From Arion vulgaris (taxonomy: Eukaryota; Mollusca; Gastropoda; Stylommatophora; Arionidae): a stretch of DNA of 64,000 nt. The position numbers and the translations under genes are program-made. The notes beneath the pieces are model-generated. The model did no database searches. It was not told where the DNA came from and saw nothing but the letters and a program-made list of their open reading frames with translations. The stretch lies in NCBI GenBank assembly GCA_020796225.1, contig CM036767.1, forward strand, positions 19,660,927 to 19,724,926, written 5' to 3'. Positions 19,550-29,216 of the stretch are shown here, in pieces (position 1 is the first letter of the stretch; the number at the start of each line of letters is the position of its first letter).

Positions 19550-19990
19550 GTGACAGAGATGAAAAGGAAAGAAATAACCAAGATGTTATATCAAAAACAC
19601 GAAGCTGTCTGCATTTTTAATGTCGTGTTTGATGGTGCTGAATCCAAAGAAATCGAAGCAGAAAATACAGAAGCCGCGTCTCACTGTGTAGTAGATGAAG
19701 GCGGTGCTATAGAAGAATCATCATTACCAATATTACCATTTAGATCAGCAACTCTTCACGATTTAGTCACATTTTCCACAAGACAAACTGAAATCAAATG
19801 TACTGCAAGTCCTCTCAATTTAGCCATATCATCTTCAAGCCAAAGAGAGGCAGAAAGCACAGCACGTGCTTCCAATGTAGCAACATCTTCTACAAGCCAA
19901 AAACACAACGAAAGTAAAATGTACTCCGACGATATTGGTGAATGACCAAGCAATTTCAATCGAGATTATTGGATTGCGAAAGGATTTGGT
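19550..19990 (+). pseudogene. hAT transposase N-terminal remnant
   Basis: Open from an ATG for 131 codons (MTEMKRKEITKMLYQKH, Ser/Thr-rich middle) to a TGA at 19943. Codons after the stop continue PSNFNRDYWIAKGFG. The DIGEW-P..N.DYW...G pattern resembles the zinc-finger (TTF-type) region of some hAT transposases, with the Trp codon changed to a stop. No catalytic domain follows. Confidence 0.5.
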
Positions 19991-20013
19991 TATTGGTTAT
20001 TGATTATTGGTTA

Positions 20014-20410
20014 CTAAACTGAAGTTATTGCACTCCGGGCAGACCCATAGGTGCTCAGTCTCCCCAACAGATATTGAAGAGTATGCATACTGATGGTTCC
20101 TGTGGCTCGCTGATTAAACACACTTCTCACTCTGCCTCTCAGGCATCCAGTTCGACTTGAACAACGGGTAACTCCAAACTGCTTAAATCGCTTGATCGGT
20201 TCAACATCGATTTTAGTGTCCTCATCCAACAGAAAGTCGAGAAGAGACCGAAGAATATCCCCCTTATCCATCTTCAACTCCACCAACAAGCATCTTAATG
20301 CAAGCCTGTCAGCACTCTCATTACCGTAAACACCTGCATGCCCAGGACATTATATCCACGTAAGCCGCTGGAGGTTAGAAACTTCTATAGACGACATCCA
20401 CTACATACGA
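20014..20410 (-). pseudogene. LINE RNase H-region fragment inside the hAT element
   Basis: Minus strand gives PGHAGVYGNESADRLAL, the RNase H (W.PGH.G..GNE.AD) motif, then MDKGDILRSLLDF and FGVTRCSSRTGCLRGRVRSV, ending in the C-terminal tail. It probably comes from a jockey/I-like LINE and inserted after the hAT arrived. Confidence 0.7.
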
Positions 20411-20847
20411 AACCTGCCCTTCTGGATTTGTGAAGCATCGACTGAGAGTCAGATACAACAACTGCCCCATAAATGAAGTCCCAGAAAAGGAAGTAGCGAA
20501 GTGCAACATATGAACAGTGATTTCTTGTCTTCAAAAACAAAAAACATACGATAAAGAAAACAATCCACGATTTTGTTGAAAGTCGTTTTTCACATACACA
20601 CATACACCAACAAACAAAACTCACGTGAGAGATTGGTTGTGTTATACAGAAACAAGTTTGTGACAAGCTTGTTTGTAAAACTTGTGTTTTATTTTAATAT
20701 CATACAAAACCTAGGGCCCCGCGCTAAAATTTGCTACAGGCCCCGCGCTGGCTTAATCCGGCACTGCCTCTAACGTCTACGTCCCAGAGACTCCTAACGT
20801 CTTAAATAAGAACTGTCGATACTAATCCATATGCAGTATTTATATTC

Positions 20848-22196
20848 GTCACTAACTTTGACTACATAACGATTAGTGGCGTCACTAACACTGACTGCAT
20901 AACGATTAGTGGCGTCACTAACTTTGACTACATAACGATTAGTGGCGTCACTAACTTTGACTACATAACGATTAGTGGCGTCACTAACTTTGACTACATA
21001 ACGATTAGTGGCGTCACTAACTTTGACTACATAACGATTAGTGGCGTCACTAACTTTGACTACATAACGATTAGTGGCGTCACTAACACTGACTACATAA
21101 CGATTAGTGGCGTCACTAACACTGACTACATAACGATTGGCGTCACTTGACTAAAACGATTGTGGTCATTTAACTGATCTACATAACGATTAGTGGCGTC
21201 CACTTTGCTACATAACGATTAGTGGCGTACTAACTTGACTCCAACGATTAGCTGGCGTCACTAACTTTACACATGCGATTATGGCGTACTACTTTGACAC
21301 ATAACGATTAGTGGCGTCACTAACTTTGACTACATAACGATTAGTGGCGTCACTAACTTTGACTACATAACGATTAGTGGCGTCACTAACTTTGACTACA
21401 TAACGATTAGTGGCGTCACTAACTTTGACTACATAACAATTAGTGGCGTCACTAACTTTGACTACATAACGATTAGTGGCGTCACTAACACTGACTACAT
21501 AACGATTAGTGGCGTCACTAACTTTGACTACATAACGATTAGTGGCGTCACTAACTTTGACTACATAACGATTAGTGGCGTCACTAACACTGACTACATA
21601 ACAATTAGTGGCGTCACTAACTTTGACTACATAACGATTAGTGGCGTCACTACACTGACTACTAACGATTAGTGGCGTCACTAACTGACTACATAACGAT
21701 TAGTGGCGTCACTAACTTGACTACATAACGATTAGTGGCGTCACTAACTTTGACTACATAACAATTAGTGGCGTCACTAACTTTGACTACATAACGATTA
21801 GTGGCGTCACTAACTTTGACTACATAACGATTAGTGGCGTCACTAACTTTGACTACATAACGATTAGTGGCGTCACTAACACTGACTACATAACGATTAG
21901 TGGCGTCACTAACTTTGACTACATAACGATTAGTGGCGTCACTAACTTTGACTACATAACGATTAGTGGCGTCACTAACTTTGACTACATAACGATTAGT
22001 GGCGTCACTACTTGACTACATAACGATTAGTGGTCACTAACACTGACTACATAACGATTAGTGGCGTCACTAACTTTGACTACATAACGATTAGTGGCGT
22101 CACTAACTTTGACTACATAACGATTAGTGGCGTCACTAACTTTGACTACATAACGATTAGTGGCGTCACTAACTTTGACTACATAACGATTAGTGG
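20848..22196. repeat. 33-bp tandem array
   Basis: About 41 copies of a 33-bp unit (CATAACGATTAGTGGCGTCA plus CTAACTTTGACTA). Some units have ACACTG for CTTTG. Open on the minus strand as the 11-residue repeat SDATNRYVVKV. 21135-21300 is scrambled by small deletions. The array ends abruptly at a LINE fragment. Confidence 0.96.
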
Positions 22197-22197
22197 A

Positions 22198-22820
22198 CAC
22201 ATACCTTGGTAGCAACATAGATACGGAAGGAGGAACAAGAAAAAATGTCAAGATAAGAATACAAAAAGCAAGAGGAAATTGTATTGCATTTAGTAAAATA
22301 TCAAAGTCCAAGGAGATCAACACAAACACAAAGCTGAGAATCTTTCAATCAAATGTGAAGTAAGTGCTGTGCTATGGCTCGGAAACATGGAAGATAACAA
22401 AAGAAACCACCAGAAAACTACAGACCTTCATAAATGAATGTTTACGTAGAATAGAGGGACTGAGGTGGTATCATAAGATTACGGACGGGGAACTCAGAGA
22501 CAGAACTAAGCAGATACCAGTGGAGAAAGAGCTAAGGAAGAGACGCTGGCGATGGATGGGACACACATTGAGAAGACCGACAGGAAGCATTGCAAGACAG
22601 GCAATATTTTGGAACCCGCATGGAAAGAGGAGTCGGTGAATGCCCAGGCATACCTGGAGAAGAGAGCTGGAGATTGATATTAAAAGGATAGGTAAGACAT
22701 CAAAAGAATTGGAAGGGATGGCAATAGAGAAAAAGAGTTGGAAGATGTTCGTTGAAGACCTGTGCTACTTTGGGAGTCAAAAAGTGAAGAAAAATCTAGT
22801 AGTGGTAATGTAGCGACTAC
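22198..22820 (+). pseudogene. LINE RT C-terminal half
   Basis: YLGSNIDTEGGTRKNVKIRI, RGNCIAFSKISKSKEI, then after one stop LCYGSETWKITKETTRKLQT, RRWRWMGHTLRRPTGSIARQ, RHTWRRELEIDIKRIG and KMFVEDLCYFGSQK. Relatively well kept, with two or three disruptions. It supplies the match for the 74-bp insert at 7811-7884. Confidence 0.83.
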
Positions 22821-23290
22821 TTCTTCCTAGGCTATTACTCGCTACTTTCGGATTCAGATAATACGTAGCCCTCGGAAACATACCTTATTGGTGGCCACGA
22901 ACAATATAAGGTATTCGAATCACGAATCATCGCTATTCTCAGATTTCTGTTCTGAAATATTGAAGTTTTCCACGTAGTTCACGAGAAGACAAAACTTGAT
23001 CTGTGCTGATGTTGTACTGTTGTGTTGATTTGATTAAATTTGTGAAAAACGGCGTACGATTGTACCTTTTATTTGTTATAATTTCTATCGAGCAAGGATT
23101 TAATAAGAGGCACAATATTCTACGAAGAAAGTGCTTGAGAAATAATGATAATAAAACAAGTAAGCATTATTCTATATATCTATAAGAAACAGTTGAATGT
23201 AATTGTATGTGTGTCTGTTCCCATAGTTTTAAGATATCTGAACATCCTACAGATTGAAAGTTAAATTAAACTAAAACTAGAAACGAAATC
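22820..23290. other. No recognisable feature
   Basis: AT-rich, with only one short incidental frame (60 codons at 23003). No repeat family match seen. Confidence 0.4.
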
Positions 23291-23299
23291 CTTCGCTTT

Positions 23300-23665
23300 A
23301 AAACCTTCTTAGCGTTGCGTTATGAAGTCGTGGGTTCGAATCCTGTTCGTATCGTTCCATTCACGAGTGCCTTCGTCGTGTGGTGCCGGGGCCCGAAATG
23401 GAAGCAAAGAATAGTATCACTGCGACCTACAAGTCATGTCGTAAGAGGCGACTGATGTAAGAGCTAGGAAAGCTACCCTAGTAAATCTCTCTCTCTCGCG
23501 ATCCTAACCTAGTAAATAAAAGCGTCGCAGAAATCGGATGTGCTGGCCTACTTGTAGGCGCATAACTGGCACAAAGTAAAATCGCTCTTAGTCTCAGATT
23601 AACTACAAATCACACAGAGTGGTTAAAAAGTGATCGATATGGCGAGGTCGAAGAAGAAGAAGAGT
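23300..23665 (+). mobile_element. SINE-like element, family D, with a tRNA-like head
   Basis: The body from 23376 (GTCGTGTGGTGCCGGGGCCC) to the GAAGAAGAAGAAG tail is family D. Immediately upstream, 23308-23343 carries TTAGCGTTGCG and a perfect B box GGTTCGAATCC (23333-23343). Other copies begin at GTGTGGTGCC and lack this head, so it may be the true pol III head or an unrelated neighbour. Confidence 0.7.
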
Positions 23666-23684
23666 GAATTTTTTTACCTAGAAT

Positions 23685-23762
23685 TGCTACGGGAGCTACA
23701 GAGTTTGGGCGAATGTTCAAAACTCTCCGCAGATGCCATGCCATTTCAGCTGAGAGGATAAT
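23685..23762 (+). mobile_element. SINE family B fragment
   Basis: GAATTGCTACGGGAGCTACA and CAGATGCCATGCCATTTCAG resemble the complement of the family B body near 17440-17520. Strongly diverged. Confidence 0.4.
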
Positions 23763-23929
23763 GACAAAGCTAATAATGAGTGTGGGATAATGACAAAGCT
23801 AATAATGAGTTAATGACAAAATTAATAAAGATGTTGACAACATGACGTCCCTAATAATGAGCGTGACATGATTATAGGCAGTAACATCATGGCGCGTCGT
23901 GAAACAGTATTATAGCTTTAAAAAAGAAG

Positions 23930-24105
23930 AGAGAAAGTGGTGGAAATACAGAAGATTTATTCTATAATAAACTTGGATTCTCCGAGAGGATTTAATTCTT
24001 ATTTGTTCATGTTTCTTGGCCTGCACGCTCTGATATAACCAAATGAAGGTTCATCCTTAAGTTGAAAGGACGTGCATGTGCTTAAAGTGACTTTAATCTC
24101 ATATG
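23930..24105 (+). repeat. Dispersed repeat F (copy 2)
   Basis: AACTTGGATTCTCCGAGAGG, CACGCTCTGATATAACC and GTTGAAAGGACGTGC match copies 1 and 3. Confidence 0.6.
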
Positions 24106-24120
24106 ATAGATAGGTAGAAC

Positions 24121-24301
24121 CATCATCATTGTACTTTGGTGAGTAACCATGTGTGCTCCATCTCTTTCTTACACAGGAAGATCTCAGCTGCAGTTCACGA
24201 ACTACGTAGTACCTGCGAGGGTCCCCGATGTAGTTTTGAAGATGGAGAAGATATATGTACAGGAATTGTATTTTTAATCTTTTCTAATGAATTTTGCCAT
24301 G
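24121..24301 (-). mobile_element. SINE-like element, family E (3' half)
   Basis: Minus copy: CATCATCATTGTACTTTGG tail, TTACACAGGAAGATCTCAGC, CGAGGGTCCCCGATGTAGTT, ending AATGAATTTTGCC where the family D copy begins. Confidence 0.65.
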
Positions 24302-24309
24302 GCAGCCGC

Positions 24310-25400
24310 CCGTGTGGGAACGGATCCGTAAGGAAGCAAAGAATAGTACCACTGCGACCTACAATGCATGTCGTAAGAGGCGATTAATGTTGATAGTACC
24401 ACTGCGACCTACAATGCATGTCGTAAGAGGCGATTAATGTTGATAGTACCACTGCGACCTACAATGCATGTTGTAAGAGACGATTAATGTAGGCACTAGG
24501 GATGCTATCCTAGTAAATACAATGCATGTCGTAAGAGACGATTAATGTAGGCACTAGGATGCTACCTAGTAAATACAATGCATGTCGTAAGAGACGATTA
24601 ATGTTGGCACTAGGATGCTACCTAGTAAATACAATACATGTTGTAGAGACGATTAATGTTGGCACTAGGATGCTACCTAGTAAATACAATGCATGTCGTA
24701 AGAGACGATTAATGTTGGCACTAGGATGCTACCTAGTAAATACAATACATGTTGTAAGAGACGATTAATGTTGGCACTAGGGATGCTACCCTAGTAAATA
24801 CAATGCATGTCGTAAGAGACGATTAATGTAGGCACTAGGGATGCTACCCTAGTAAATACAATACATGTCGTAAGAGACGATTAATGTTGGCACTAGGGAT
24901 GCTACCCTAGTAAATACAATACATGTCGTAAGAGACGATTAATGTTGGCACTAGGATGCTACCTAGTAAATACAATACATGTCGTAAGAGACGATTAATG
25001 TTGGCACTAGGATGCTACCTAGTAAATACAATACATGTCGTAAGAGACGATTAATGTTGGCACTAGGGATGCTATCCTAGTAAATACAATACATGTCGTA
25101 AGAGACGATTAATGTTGGCACTAGGATGCTACCTAGTAAATACAATACATGTCGTAAGAGACGATTAATGTTGGCACTAGGGATGCTACCCTAGTAAATA
25201 CAATACATGTCGTAAGAGACGATTAATATTGGCACTAGGGATGCTACCCTAGTAAATACAATACATGTCGTAAGAGACGATTAATGTTGGCACTAGGGAT
25301 GCTACCCTAGTAAATACAATGCATGTTGTAAGAGACGATTAATGTAGGCACTAGGATGCTACCTAGTAAATACAATACATGTCGTAAGAGACGATTAATG
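24310..25400 (+). repeat. SINE D-derived satellite (54-58 bp units)
   Basis: Begins as a family D copy (CCCGTGTGGGAACGGATCCG, AAGCAAAGAATAGTACCACT). Its middle is then amplified: three units of about 50 bp (TGATAGTACCACTGCGACCT...GATTAATGT), then about 17 units of 54-58 bp containing CATGTCGTAAGAGACGATTA and a short inverted repeat around ATGCTA. Unit lengths differ mainly by paired loss of a G and a C in that inverted repeat. The SINE 3' end is missing. Confidence 0.92.
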
Positions 25401-25404
25401 AAAA

Positions 25405-25570
25405 AGAGAGTTGTGGAAATACATCAGTTTTATTTGATAGTAACTTGGATTCTCCGAGAGGAGTTAATTATGTTTCATGTTTGTTGGTCTACGCTCTCTG
25501 ACATAACCAAAACAATGTGCTTTCTTAGGTTGAAAGAGCGTGCCTCGGTTTAAAGAGGGTTTGATCCACT
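25405..25570 (+). repeat. Dispersed repeat F (copy 3)
   Basis: AACTTGGATTCTCCGAGAGG, CTGACATAACCAAAACAATG and GGTTGAAAGAGCGTGCCTCG. Directly follows the satellite, much as copy 2 precedes it. Confidence 0.6.
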
Positions 25571-25802
25571 ATATAATCAACAAAATAAGAGTCGTTGAAG
25601 AATAAGATAATCTATGCTTGCCGGCATGGCACTTGATGATACTGACGAGAAATATTAATAAAACAGAAAGATACTGACATTTAATCTCCAAAACAAGATT
25701 GCTGTGATCAACATAAGTTTACGTCAATTGTTTATATAAAGTTAATGTTATTTCACACGGAACGTGTTAATATGTAATTAGTATTCCAAGAAAATATTGA
25801 AT

Positions 25803-26009
25803 TTTTATATTTTTCCGATCCAGAAGCACTTGAGCAGTCAGCTCTTCGGCTCAGTGCCATGGACATCGTAACCCTTCGGTTCGGTGCCACGAACACCGTG
25901 AATCTGGGGAACCTGTGGCTTTTCTTCCAGTCCGCGGAATTGAACCCGCACACACAGAGAGCTAGTCACCCGCAGTCCAACGCGCTACGAACACGCTGGG
26001 CACGCGGGC
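25803..26009 (-). mobile_element. tRNA-derived SINE, family A (copy 3)
   Basis: Minus orientation, B box GGTTCAATTCC (reverse at 25936-25946), T-rich left end (the A tail) and head CCGCGTGCCCAGCGTGTTCG. Perfect 12-bp duplication AAAATATTGAAT at 25791-25802 and 26010-26021. Confidence 0.9.
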
Positions 26010-26188
26010 AAAATATTGAATAAGAGCCGAGCTGAGTCGGTTGACCTACTTTCTTAGCACATATAATATGTAGGTGTGTACAGTAAAGGTGACTTCGACC
26101 TGTGTTATATATATATTGGGAGGGCGGATGAGAAAAGAACTGATTGATAAGGTTTAGATTGTAGTTCACAATTTAAGCAAACTTACAC

Positions 26189-26190
<2 letters not shown>

Positions 26191-26226
<36 letters not shown>

Positions 26227-26255
26227 TAGATAGAGAGAGAGAGGGAGGGAGCCAA
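26191..26255. repeat. (AG)n microsatellite
   Basis: AG runs with GGGAGATAGATAG interruptions. Confidence 0.9.
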
Positions 26256-26458
26256 TGCACTAGATTCAAATTTCGTAATATGTCTTCGTAGAACAAGGCG
26301 GTTCCTATCACCATGTTTACAGTCTTGATATTGTACCAAGTTTGAGTTTAGTTTAGGCAAGAAAGTAGCAAGATACGTCAGACCGGTTTGACAATAGACA
26401 GGGAGGGAGTCAGACACGGTTGCATTCTGTTGCCTTGTCTTTAACATATACACAGAAA

Positions 26459-26620
26459 CAGTGGCGGCTCGTCATTGAGGGCCAGTGGGGTTGGGCCCAC
26501 CAAAATAATGTATAACGTGTAACTATTATTTTATAAATTAAAATATAGCAACCAAAAACCATGATATATCCGGAAAAAATGTCTGGCCCCACCAACAAAA
26601 ATTATCACAAGCCGCCACTG
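26459..26620. mobile_element. hAT-type MITE (copy 1)
   Basis: 162-bp non-coding element. Inverted termini CAGTGGCGGCTCGTC (left) and CAGTGGCGGCTTGTG (right, complement). Perfect 8-bp duplication CACAGAAA at 26451-26458 and 26621-26628. Its sister copy is at 33916-34078. Confidence 0.88.
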
Positions 26621-26704
26621 CACAGAAACATCAAGAGGACTGTTACAAAAGATAGCACACACACAGTAAATAACAATACGTTCCTTTTATAATCGAGTTG
26701 TCAA

Positions 26705-26850
26705 AACTGTCTCTCTGTGTGAGCTGAGAAGCAATATGTGGCCACACCCAGTCGACCTAAAAACATCTATTGAGGAACCTGACAGACCTGAAGCTTACTG
26801 CCAGGTTGTGGTCTACAGTAAACTAAGCGCATGACCAGAGATCGCTTAGA
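26705..26850 (+). pseudogene. LINE ORF2 C-terminus, single-copy relative of the 78-bp satellite unit
   Basis: TGTGAGCTGAGAAGCAATAT, GTGGCCACACCCAGTCGACC, then one diverged unit (NLTDLKLTARLWSTVN-like) ending CGCATGACCAGAGATCG. The same order of blocks occurs at 29170-29290, where the last block is amplified. Confidence 0.75.
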
Positions 26851-26884
26851 AAGAAGGTTAATACTAATCGGAGGAAGATAAATA

Positions 26885-27665
26885 TCTGCACTAAGATATG
26901 CTGACGATACAGTGTTTCTGTCAATATCGCAAAAAATGGATTGAGAGATTATAAAAATGAAAATGAAACATATTGATATCTCCATGTCAAAGTGGAATAA
27001 TGACACTGATAAAAACACAAATGTATTTATCATTGAATATTCAACATGTGCAAAATTGTGGAATAGGTTCAGTTAGACAACTGATATTAATCGAACATTT
27101 ACAAATGGAATTTTATCAAGTGAGAGAAACTAGATGAACAGTGAAAGATTTTGGATATATTGGTTCACTGTTAACACTATATGTTAATGGAATTAAGGAA
27201 TTCTAAAGAAGACCAAGCATAGCATTGAAATGAAAATCGTGGCATATCCTTTACAAGACGTAGTCATCACCACATAAAGAGTGTTGATTTTAGGCACCAC
27301 TATACGTTCAGTAGTTTGCCATTGCTTTCTGAGCGGTGAGGTCTATTTTACCATTCGTAAAAATACAACGGAAACAAATTTGCTTCCATACTTGCCCATC
27401 GCGATGTTTGAACCAGGAACGCTTAGGTTTGTGATAGAGCTCACTACCGCTTAAGACATAAGAAAGAAAGAAACTAAATTCGGTATGAAATTAAACGGAC
27501 ACAAACTACTATAAGCAGGTATATTCCCAGTAGCAACGTATGGGTGTGAGACTTGAATATTTAACAAGGCAGTAGAAAAACATGTACTTGATTTGTAATA
27601 AATGTTACAGATTAGTCAGTCGATACCATGAACGGGAAAAAATAAATCTACCCAGAAAGAAATCA
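26885..27665 (+). pseudogene. LINE reverse-transcriptase fragment, split by SINE C
   Basis: RYADDTVFLSISQKMD contains the intact YADD box. Then SFGYIGSLLTLYVNGIKEF-like codons run to about 27227. After the SINE C insertion the frame IFPVATYGCETWIFNKAVEK resumes (27515-27580). Many stops. Confidence 0.75.
27228..27455 (-). mobile_element. SINE, family C
   Basis: AAAATCGTGGCATATCC tail, AGGCACCACTATACGTTCAG, and TTTGTGATAGAGCTCACTAC head. It interrupts a LINE RT fragment. Confidence 0.7.
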
Positions 27666-27689
27666 AAATTAAAGAAACCTGACTTCTTC

Positions 27690-27965
27690 TTCTTCACCCG
27701 TCGCCCATAGGGAAGCATAGGTCTGCAACCAAGGCCTTCGTCCCTAGGGAAGCATAGGTCTGCAACCAAAGCCTTCCAAGCCCGTCTATCAAAGGCTTTC
27801 CTTTTCAGATATCTCCACTCTCTCCCATTTTCTTGCATTCTGTCCCCAACTCCCGTCTCCAGGTGTTCATGGGTCTTCCCTACCTCTATTGCCCTGGGGG
27901 CTCCATAGGAGAGCCTGTCTTGTGATGCTGTTATGGGGTTTCCTCAGTGTGTGTCTCGCCACCTT
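27690..27965 (-). pseudogene. LINE RT C-terminal fragment
   Basis: Minus strand: REDPMNTWRRELGTE, NGREWRYLKRKAFDRRAWKA, LVADLCFPRDEG. A 45-bp piece (GGGAAGCATAGGTCTGCAAC) is duplicated at 27708-27775. Confidence 0.72.
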
Positions 27966-27994
27966 CTGCTCCTTATCTCTTGTTCCACCTGTCG

Positions 27995-28240
27995 TTGTCC
28001 TGTTCTAGAAATCTGACTGATGCTACAAATACTTATTTCTCCCCCCTCCTCGTGGAGCATATGGCTTCAACAGTTGTCCTCCATTTTTTCCAGTTCCTGG
28101 TCGTTTTCTTTATGGCTTCCCAAGATAGTCAAGCAACCTTCAGTACCTCAAGACGACTCCAGATCTGTTTAGGCCGCCCACTTTTCCGTTTCCCATTCGG
28201 GTTCCACTGAAGTGCTTGTCTAGTGACACTTGACTGTGCC
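27995..28240 (-). pseudogene. LINE RT C-terminal fragment
   Basis: Minus strand: GTRMGNGKVGGLNRSGVVLR-like codons, RNWKKWRTTVEA, and an end resembling ICSTRRGEK. Related to 660-960. Confidence 0.65.
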
Positions 28241-28404
28241 TTCCGCACAATATTTTCTCAACCCATTACTATTTTCACCTCCTTACCTCGCACCTGTCCG
28301 TTTTATATGTATATCTACCTGTGTTTCTACCTGCTTTTCTACCTATATAAAACACCAAAACATACTTACAATTACAACCTTTACTTTCATGCATTACTCC
28401 CCTC

Positions 28405-28840
28405 TCTCTTTAGCCTGTTACGCCCCTGGCGTTTAGGGAAGCAACAAACGTACACCATTCTTCCCTGTTCATGGCCTTCCTCTGTATTGTGTTCCAGCTA
28501 TGATTCATTTCCTTCAGCTCTTGCTCTATCGTTCTCCTCCAGGTCATCTTGGGTCTTCCACGCTTTCGCCTACCCTCTGAGTCCATCTCAGTGCAGTTTT
28601 CGTGTCGGAGCCAGTCTCCATGCGCATCACATGTCCAATCCATCTCCAGCGTTGTCTTCGGATGATAGTGCCCATATTCTCTTGTTGGCATCGTGCAAGC
28701 AATTCTTGATTCGAGATAGTAGTCGGCCAGTACACGCGTAAGATTTTTGCAGACAAGTTGTATGAAAGGCGGAGAGTCTGGACATATCCTGTTCTGTCAT
28801 TCTCCAGCAACACGCATAGTCATGCATTACAGCAGGATCA
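28405..28840 (-). pseudogene. LINE RT C-terminal fragment
   Basis: RVYWPTTISNQELLARCQQ, then NMGTIIRRQRWRWIGHVMRM in one frame, then after a 1-bp shift near 28560-28600 GRRKRGRPKMTWRRTIEQEL and NHSWNTIQRKAMNREEW. A plus-strand relative is at 37590-37850. Confidence 0.85.
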
Positions 28841-28879
28841 TAATTACCATTTCAATGCAATGAGAGTTTCGATGTCTTG

Positions 28880-29216
28880 ATTAAGGAGGGCAGTGTCAAA
28901 GAGTAAATTTACCAGCCCAGTTTTCAAGAGGTTAAGACCCTCATACAAAAATCTGCAGTAGACTGTAAGGCAAACATTGGATGTGATTATGGAAACGACT
29001 TCCTCAAAGACCTAGGCAGAACAGACCAGGTCATTATATTTCGACTACGTACCGGACACTGCAGACTCAACAAACACTTATATAGACTAGGAATAAGTCA
29101 AACAGCTCTCTGCCAGTGTCAATAGGTGGAACAGACACCAGAGCATATCCTGCAAGACTGTCCTCTCCTGGGTGAGCTGAGAAGCAACATGTGGCCACAC
29201 CCAGTCGACCTAAAAA
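28880..29216 (+). pseudogene. LINE ORF2 RNase H tail seeding the satellite
   Basis: Plus strand: IIFRLRTGHCRLNKHLYRLG, then QTALCQCQ, one stop, EQTPEHILQDCPLLGELRSN, MWPHPVDLKTKLWGNLTDLK. The Cys..EHIL.DC cluster is the C-terminal Cys/His motif of jockey/I-like ORF2. The coding end runs directly into the 78-bp array. Confidence 0.8.

Larger units (their letters stand above)
19476..20766 (+). mobile_element. Degraded hAT-type DNA transposon
   Basis: 1,291-bp element with imperfect terminal inverted repeats: left CAACGCCGGATTAGCCT, right (complement) CAGTGCCGGATTAAGCC. Both ends carry GGGCCCCGCGC motifs. An exact 8-bp duplication CCTCTAAC (19468-19475 and 20767-20774), the size typical of hAT elements, flanks it. 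It holds a partial transposase-like frame and an antisense LINE RNase H fragment, so it is a dead, nested copy. Confidence 0.82.

Noticed and set aside
24310..25400. CRISPR-like array of short palindromic repeats
   Set aside because: Units are directly adjacent without variable spacers, derive from a SINE, and lie in eukaryotic DNA with no cas genes.
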